This document shows, one piece after another, positions 6,890-10,737 of a stretch of 10,737 bases of DNA. Below the pieces are notes generated by a model. It did no database searches. It had not been told where the DNA came from and saw only the letters and a program-made list of their open reading frames with translations. Source of the DNA: an uncultured Planctomycetia bacterium (GTDB lineage: Bacteria; Planctomycetota; UBA1135; GCA-002686595); NCBI GenBank assembly GCA_938003765.1, contig CALKYE010000105.1, positions 1-10,737 of the forward strand, in the 5' to 3' direction. A program made the position numbers and the translations under genes. Within the stretch, counting starts at the first letter, position 1, and each line of letters opens with the position of its first letter.

Positions 6890-8509
6890 ATGAGCCTTCG
6901 AAACAGCCTGATCCTCGCCAGCCTCGTCCTCGTCTCGCGCGCCGCTGCGCAATGCGGCCCGCTGCTCGAACAAGAGCTGCTCCCGCCCGACCCGCAGCCC
7001 AGCACCGTCTTCGGAAAGTCGGTGGCGATCAGCGGCGACACGCTGGTCGTCGGCAACGAACTCGCGGACTACAACGTCGGCGGCGGCGGCTTCCGCGGCG
7101 CGGTGTACGTGTGGCGGCGCAACGGCGCGAGCTATGCGTTCGAGGCGAAGCTGCCGGGCTTCCGCGGCACTCACACCCAGATGGGAACGGCGGTCGACGT
7201 CGACGGCGAGGTGCTGATCGCCTCGCAGTTCGGCAGCAGCTATCCGGCGGAGTCCGCGCGCGTCTTCCGGCGCGTCGCCGGCGTGTGGACGTACGAGGCG
7301 CAGCTCCAGCCCGCCGATCCGCTCACGACCAACGGCACTTCGATCCGCAGCCTCGCGATCGACGGCGAGTGGGCCGCCGTGGGGCACCGCACAGCGCTCG
7401 GATCGCCGGTCGTCCCGAGCTTCGCCTTCACGGGCGCGGTGTACCTGTACGAGCGCGTCGCCGGCGTCTGGACGCAGCGCGCCAAGCTGCTCCCGTCGGA
7501 CTCGCTCAACGGGGATCAAGTCGGCTGGTCGGTGGCGATGGACGGCGGAGTGCTCGCGTTCTCGTCGCGCGCCGCGGGCTTCTCGAACGCCGCTCCCGGC
7601 GGACGCGTGCACGTGTATCGCACCGTCGCCGGCGCTCCCGTGCTCGAGACCACGCTGACCGCGAGCGTTCCCGGACAGCTCGGCAACGACTTCGGCCACT
7701 CGATCTCGACGGATGGCGTGCGGCTGGCGATCAGCGATCCCAACGACAGCAGCCCGAACGGGACGTCGAGCGGGTGCGTGTACGTGTACGAGCACTCAGC
7801 CGGCTCGTGGATCGAACTCGCTGTCGTCCGGCCGTCGCTTCCGAGCGCGCAGAAGTTCGGCGCCCAAGTTCGCATCGAAGGCGACGAGCTGTACGTGAGC
7901 TCTGCCACGACCGCGGGCGTGTGGCACTTCCGCCGACTCCCGAGCGGCCAGTGGGCGGAACTTGGCGTGGGCAGCGCTCCGACTACGACCAGTTGGAACG
8001 TCGACTCGTTCGATGTGGACGGCGCCGCGATGGTCGTCGGCGCGCGCAGCGTCTACTCCGCCAGCGGCGCGGCCTACGCGTTCGACACCGACTCGCCGGC
8101 AGCGTGCACGTACTGCACCGCGAAGACCACGAGCAGCGGCTGCGTTCCCGCGATGGGCTGGAGCGGCTCGACGAGCCTGACCGCCGGCGCCTTCGACTTC
8201 CACGCGACGTCGCTGCAGCCCAACAAGTCGGGACTGTTCTTCTACGGCGCGCACGGACCGAGCGTCGCGTTCCAGGGCGGGACCTTGTGCCTCACGACGC
8301 CGCTCGCGCGGACGCCGCTGACCTACTCGGGCGGCTCGGCGGCCTGCAGCGGCGCGAGCAGCCTCGACTTCAGCGCCTGGATCGCGAGCGGCGTGGACCC
8401 GCGCCTGGTCGTCGGCTCGCGCTGGGCCGCTCAGTACTGGAGCCGCGACCCGCAGGCATCGTTCTCCACCAACCTGACCGACACGCTGGTGTTCACGCTG
8501 CTGCCGTGA
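6890..8509 (+). CDS. Secreted seven-bladed FG-GAP propeller protein with Cys-containing C-terminal domain
   Basis: This 539-residue protein starts with a clear Sec signal peptide (MSLRNSLILASLVLVSRAAAQ; cleavage near 20-21). Seven FG-GAP_2-like repeats follow, starting at about residues 41, 98, 150, 210, 268, 323 and 370. Each has a form of FGxSVAxDGDxLVVG and most end in a GAVYVYxR strand. This predicts a complete seven-bladed propeller, a binding or scaffolding fold without a recognisable active site. Residues about 405-539 form a separate domain with CTYC (406-409), C418, C467 and C486, plus YWSRDP (516-521). I know it as a recurrent C-terminal module of secreted planctomycete proteins; its role (surface attachment or sorting) is not established. 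The ATG at 6890 is chosen because it begins the signal peptide; the open frame extends to 6500 but that part is intergenic-like. The gene is divergent from the sigma/kinase operon and convergent with the next gene. Confidence 0.93.
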   Translation: MSLRNSLILASLVLVSRAAAQCGPLLEQELLPPDPQPSTVFGKSVAISGDTLVVGNELADYNVGGGGFRGAVYVWRRNGASYAFEAKLPGFRGTHTQMGTAVDVDGEVLIASQFGSSYPAESARVFRRVAGVWTYEAQLQPADPLTTNGTSIRSLAIDGEWAAVGHRTALGSPVVPSFAFTGAVYLYERVAGVWTQRAKLLPSDSLNGDQVGWSVAMDGGVLAFSSRAAGFSNAAPGGRVHVYRTVAGAPVLETTLTASVPGQLGNDFGHSISTDGVRLAISDPNDSSPNGTSSGCVYVYEHSAGSWIELAVVRPSLPSAQKFGAQVRIEGDELYVSSATTAGVWHFRRLPSGQWAELGVGSAPTTTSWNVDSFDVDGAAMVVGARSVYSASGAAYAFDTDSPAACTYCTAKTTSSGCVPAMGWSGSTSLTAGAFDFHATSLQPNKSGLFFYGAHGPSVAFQGGTLCLTTPLARTPLTYSGGSAACSGASSLDFSAWIASGVDPRLVVGSRWAAQYWSRDPQASFSTNLTDTLVFTLLP

Positions 8510-8532
8510 GCGCGGCGCGCGCGCGGCCTCAC
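8506..8532. terminator. Possible bidirectional terminator hairpin across two convergent stops
   Basis: GTGAG (8506-8510) pairs with CTCAC (8528-8532). Inside it CGCG (8511-8514) pairs with CGCG (8522-8525), leaving a 2-nt bulge (8526-8527) and a 7-nt loop. The stem includes both stop codons (TGA at 8507-8509 on plus, and at 8531-8529 on minus), and the gap between the genes is only 19 nt. It could end both transcripts. There is no T-tract on either side, so termination is inferred from position and symmetry alone. Confidence 0.35.
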
Positions 8533-10688
8533 TCGAGCGGATCCGCGGTCGTGAACTCGATCTGCACCGCGAACAGCGAGATCCCGGTCTCGCCGACGTT
8601 GGGGGCGGTCGAGGCGACCTCGAGGAAGTAGCTGTAGTTCGCGCTGTCGATCGTCGCGAACGAGATCGACGTGTCGGTGGGCAGTTGATCGCCTCCCGAT
8701 GAATTCGAGGTCGCGAGCGCCAGCGACTGCGGCGCGTCGTTGCTCGGCGTCGAATCGAACGCCTTGCGCAGCAGGTTGACCGAGACGTTGGCGCTGCTCT
8801 GGAGGTCGCTCACGCTCGCCGCCAGGCGCGTGACGACGGCGCCGTGCGGCAGTTCGATGCCTGCGTAAGCGCGACAGGAGGCGCCCGGCGTCGAGAGTTG
8901 GTTCGTGAGCGCCGTTCCCGCACCGGACGTGAACAAGAGGAAGCCTCCGGTCGCTTCGAAGGAGGCGGCGGCGATCGTGCGGCGACGCGTGGCTGCGGGC
9001 AGCTGGAGAGTCCCCTGCACGATCACGTTCTGCGCGGTGAGCGGACCCGAGATCGTCGCGGTTCCGTTGGCGTTCAACGCGACGCCGGTTCCCACGCGCA
9101 GGTCTCCGCCCACGTCGAGATCACGGCTCACGTCGAGGTCGCGGCCCACGACCGCATCCTGCGCGAGCGTGACGACGCCCGTGGACGCGACGCTCAGCCG
9201 CGAGTTGAAGCTCGCGCCGTCGAAGTGGCCGAGCTGGAACGCTGTCCCCGTCGGAACGCTCAGGTCGCGCGTGACGCCGTCGAGGTGCAGCGCGCCCTGC
9301 ACGTGCAGCTCGGCGATCGGGTTCGTCGTCTTCACGCCCACGCGGCCGTTGGCGCCGACCGAGAGCACGTCGCCGGCCGCGGAGTGGAACACGTTGAAGC
9401 GATCGTCGGCGGCGTTCGCCGTCAGCGAGCCCGCGAGCACCCATGTCTCGCTCGAGAGCGCGTTGTCCATGCCGAGGCGCGAGTACGGGCTCGTTCCGTC
9501 CTGCGTCAGCATCAAGTGCGGGCTCGCGGTCGAGCTCGAATGCCGCACGCGCACGCGGCCCGCGGGCGTGGCGGTGTTCACCAGCAGCGAGCCCGCCGCC
9601 ATCGATGCGCCGCCGCCGGTCACGCGCGCGAGCGAGGCCGCGTCGCTCGCCAGCGCACTCGCTCCGACGGCCGACGCTGCGAGCTTGGTCGAGGTCACCG
9701 AGCCATTCGCGAGCATCGACGACGCGACACCCGCCGCAGCGATGCTGAACTGATCGCCGCTCAGGCTCAGGCCCGCGCCCGCGCTGTAGGTCGTGTCGTC
9801 GTCGACTCCGTCGGCGAAGCCCGCGGGCACGTTGATCAGCGCGTTCCAGTCGCGCGTGCCGGCGCTGCTCTGCACCGTTCCGTCGCCGAAGCGCACGCCG
9901 AGCTGTGCGCGCACGCGCCCGGCCACGTCGAGCCGCTCGAGCGGCGCGCTCGTTCCCAGTCCGACCCGGCCGCTCGCGTCGAGGTTGAAGTTCGTCGACA
10001 GCGGATAGAGCTTCCCCAACGTCGGCGCGCTCGAGACTTCGACGCAATTGCTCGTCGCGACGTCGACCACGGTCCCCGCGCAGATCAGGCTCGGAGTGGC
10101 GAGCGCAGCGGCGGGGTTGAGCGGCGACGCGCTCGCGACCACGCCCGGGGGCGCGCTCAACGACGACGGGGCGCCGCCGCCGCTCGCGGCCAATCGCGCG
10201 CACTCCTCGAACACGCCGCGACGCGCCTGGCGCAACACCGTGACCTCGCTGGCGTCGGTCCAGACGAGGTCGAGGCGGCCGTCGCGGTCGAGGTCGAGCC
10301 ACTGCGGAGCGCCAGCGGGATCGAGCGCTGCGCTCGCGAAGGCGCCGGCGAACTCGACGAACACGAGCGGGCCGGCGTGCTCGAACAGCCGTGGCCCCGC
10401 GCTGCTCTCGCGCGGCGCGAGTGCGAGCGCGTCGAGGTCGCCGTCGCCGTCGACATCGACCCAGTGCAGCGCCGCAACCCGCTCGGGCAGCCCCGCGGGT
10501 TCGAGGAACTCCGCGAAGCGCCCGCCGCCGAGCTGACGCACCAGCCGCGGTGCGCCGGAGCTGTCGACGACCACCAGATCGGCGAGGCCATCGTGGTCGA
10601 GGTCGATGCTCTGCGCGGCGGCGAGCTGGGCCGCGCCGGACTGGAGCGAAGGAAGAAGCGCTGCGAGGAGGACTGCAGTGGCGGACAT
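8529..10688 (-). CDS. Secreted mosaic protein: VCBS/FG-GAP calcium loops plus tail-fibre-like stalk repeats
   Basis: The protein has 719 residues. A signal peptide (1 to about 20-25, ending in a GAAQ or AAAQ site) is followed by three DxDxDG-type loops: DLDHDGLAD (29-37), DVDGDGDLD (78-86) and DLDRDGRLD (132-140), typical calcium-binding VCBS/FG-GAP repeats. From about 235 the style changes to that of phage tail fibres and surface stalks: GRVGLGTSAPLERLDVAG (240-257), FGDGTVQSS (267-275), DDDTTYSAGAGLSLSG (296-311) and GRVGVKTTNPIAELHVQG (448-465). A run of DLDV repeats (515-532) follows. Residues about 570-719 form a beta-rich end domain (AYAGIELPHGAVVTRL; NYSYFLEV). There is no S74 endosialidase-type chaperone at the end, which many such stalks carry. 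The ATG at 10688 is favoured over 10730 because GGAGA lies four nt upstream and the signal peptide starts there. Likely an exported surface fibre or adhesin; ligand unknown. Confidence 0.9.
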   Translation of the reverse strand: MSATAVLLAALLPSLQSGAAQLAAAQSIDLDHDGLADLVVVDSSGAPRLVRQLGGGRFAEFLEPAGLPERVAALHWVDVDGDGDLDALALAPRESSAGPRLFEHAGPLVFVEFAGAFASAALDPAGAPQWLDLDRDGRLDLVWTDASEVTVLRQARRGVFEECARLAASGGGAPSSLSAPPGVVASASPLNPAAALATPSLICAGTVVDVATSNCVEVSSAPTLGKLYPLSTNFNLDASGRVGLGTSAPLERLDVAGRVRAQLGVRFGDGTVQSSAGTRDWNALINVPAGFADGVDDDTTYSAGAGLSLSGDQFSIAAAGVASSMLANGSVTSTKLAASAVGASALASDAASLARVTGGGASMAAGSLLVNTATPAGRVRVRHSSSTASPHLMLTQDGTSPYSRLGMDNALSSETWVLAGSLTANAADDRFNVFHSAAGDVLSVGANGRVGVKTTNPIAELHVQGALHLDGVTRDLSVPTGTAFQLGHFDGASFNSRLSVASTGVVTLAQDAVVGRDLDVSRDLDVGGDLRVGTGVALNANGTATISGPLTAQNVIVQGTLQLPAATRRRTIAAASFEATGGFLLFTSGAGTALTNQLSTPGASCRAYAGIELPHGAVVTRLAASVSDLQSSANVSVNLLRKAFDSTPSNDAPQSLALATSNSSGGDQLPTDTSISFATIDSANYSYFLEVASTAPNVGETGISLFAVQIEFTTADPLE
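9093..9146 (-). repeat. Three tandem 18-bp repeats encoding six-residue DL(D/R)V units
   Basis: Three imperfect 18-bp units (9093-9110, 9111-9128, 9129-9146) encode, in reading order, GRDLDV, SRDLDV and GGDLRV (residues 515-532 of the mosaic protein). The second and third units, by plus-strand order, differ at only a few positions. A six-residue period with alternating hydrophobic residues suits a beta-helix or beta-solenoid stalk. Flanking sequence (ATISGPLTAQNVIVQGTLQL) continues the pattern more loosely, so this looks like local expansion of a stalk. Confidence 0.8.
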
Positions 10689-10692
10689 GGGG

Positions 10693-10697
10693 TCTCC
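10693..10697 (-). promoter_or_regulatory. Shine-Dalgarno (GGAGA) of the mosaic surface protein gene
   Basis: On the minus strand GGAGA lies four nt before the ATG at 10688. It is the clearest ribosome binding site in the window and decides between this start and an in-frame ATG at 10730, whose product would begin with 14 extra polar residues in front of the signal peptide. Only 49 bases upstream of the ATG are in the window, and no promoter can be called in them. Confidence 0.7.
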
Positions 10698-10737
10698 GTT
10701 CGAAGAGGTCACGTCCAGCCGCAGCGCCAAAAGCTGC

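Noticed and set aside
10721..10737. GCAGC/GCTGC 5-bp hairpin at the right edge
   Set aside because: Too short, and cut off by the window end, so its context cannot be judged.
1..10737. tRNA, rRNA, CRISPR arrays, insertion sequences, attachment sites, phage genes
   Set aside because: None seen. The tail-fibre-like repeats are in a protein with a signal peptide and no other phage genes nearby, so a prophage is not supported.

Overview
The window is GC-rich DNA of about 70% G+C, almost completely coding on one strand or the other. It carries six protein genes and no RNA genes, mobile elements or CRISPR arrays that I can see. The gene content points to Planctomycetota. There is a sigma factor of the planctomycete-expanded ECF type (PF07638 / TIGR02999 style) overlapping a Hanks-type Ser/Thr kinase with a TPR tail. 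There are also large secreted beta-propeller proteins, one ending in a Cys-containing C-terminal domain I associate with marine planctomycetes of the Saltatorellus (Poly30) kind. That lineage assignment is inference from protein style only.

Layout: (1) 1-912, minus: a DUF2785-like, probably lipid-anchored protein whose 3' end runs off the window. (2) 954-2978, minus: a secreted YVTN/YncE-type beta-propeller protein, with its stop 41 nt before the DUF2785-like start. A perfect 14-bp inverted repeat fills that gap and covers the downstream start codon. (3) 3230-5920, minus: the Ser/Thr kinase (kinase, one membrane span, TPR region). (4) 5917-6507, minus: the ECF sigma factor, overlapping the kinase gene by 4 nt (ATGA). 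(5) 6508-6889: a 382-bp divergent intergenic region. (6) 6890-8509, plus: a secreted seven-bladed FG-GAP propeller protein. (7) 8529-10688, minus: a secreted mosaic of calcium-loop VCBS/FG-GAP repeats, tail-fibre-like stalk repeats and a C-terminal beta domain. It converges on gene 6 with only 19 nt between the stops, where a hairpin spans both stop codons.

How it may fit together: the sigma factor and kinase form a two-gene signalling operon. The sigma factor lacks the acidic residues of the usual region 2.2 motif and has a threonine there, which fits activation by phosphorylation rather than by anti-sigma release. The kinase is membrane-bound, so its TPR tail probably senses something outside the cytoplasm. 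The four other genes encode exported proteins, three of them repeat-built surface proteins, and are plausible but unproven targets. I see no defence system, prophage or biosynthetic cluster. The most distinctive items are the sigma/kinase pair, the start-codon hairpin and the mosaic tail-fibre-like surface protein.
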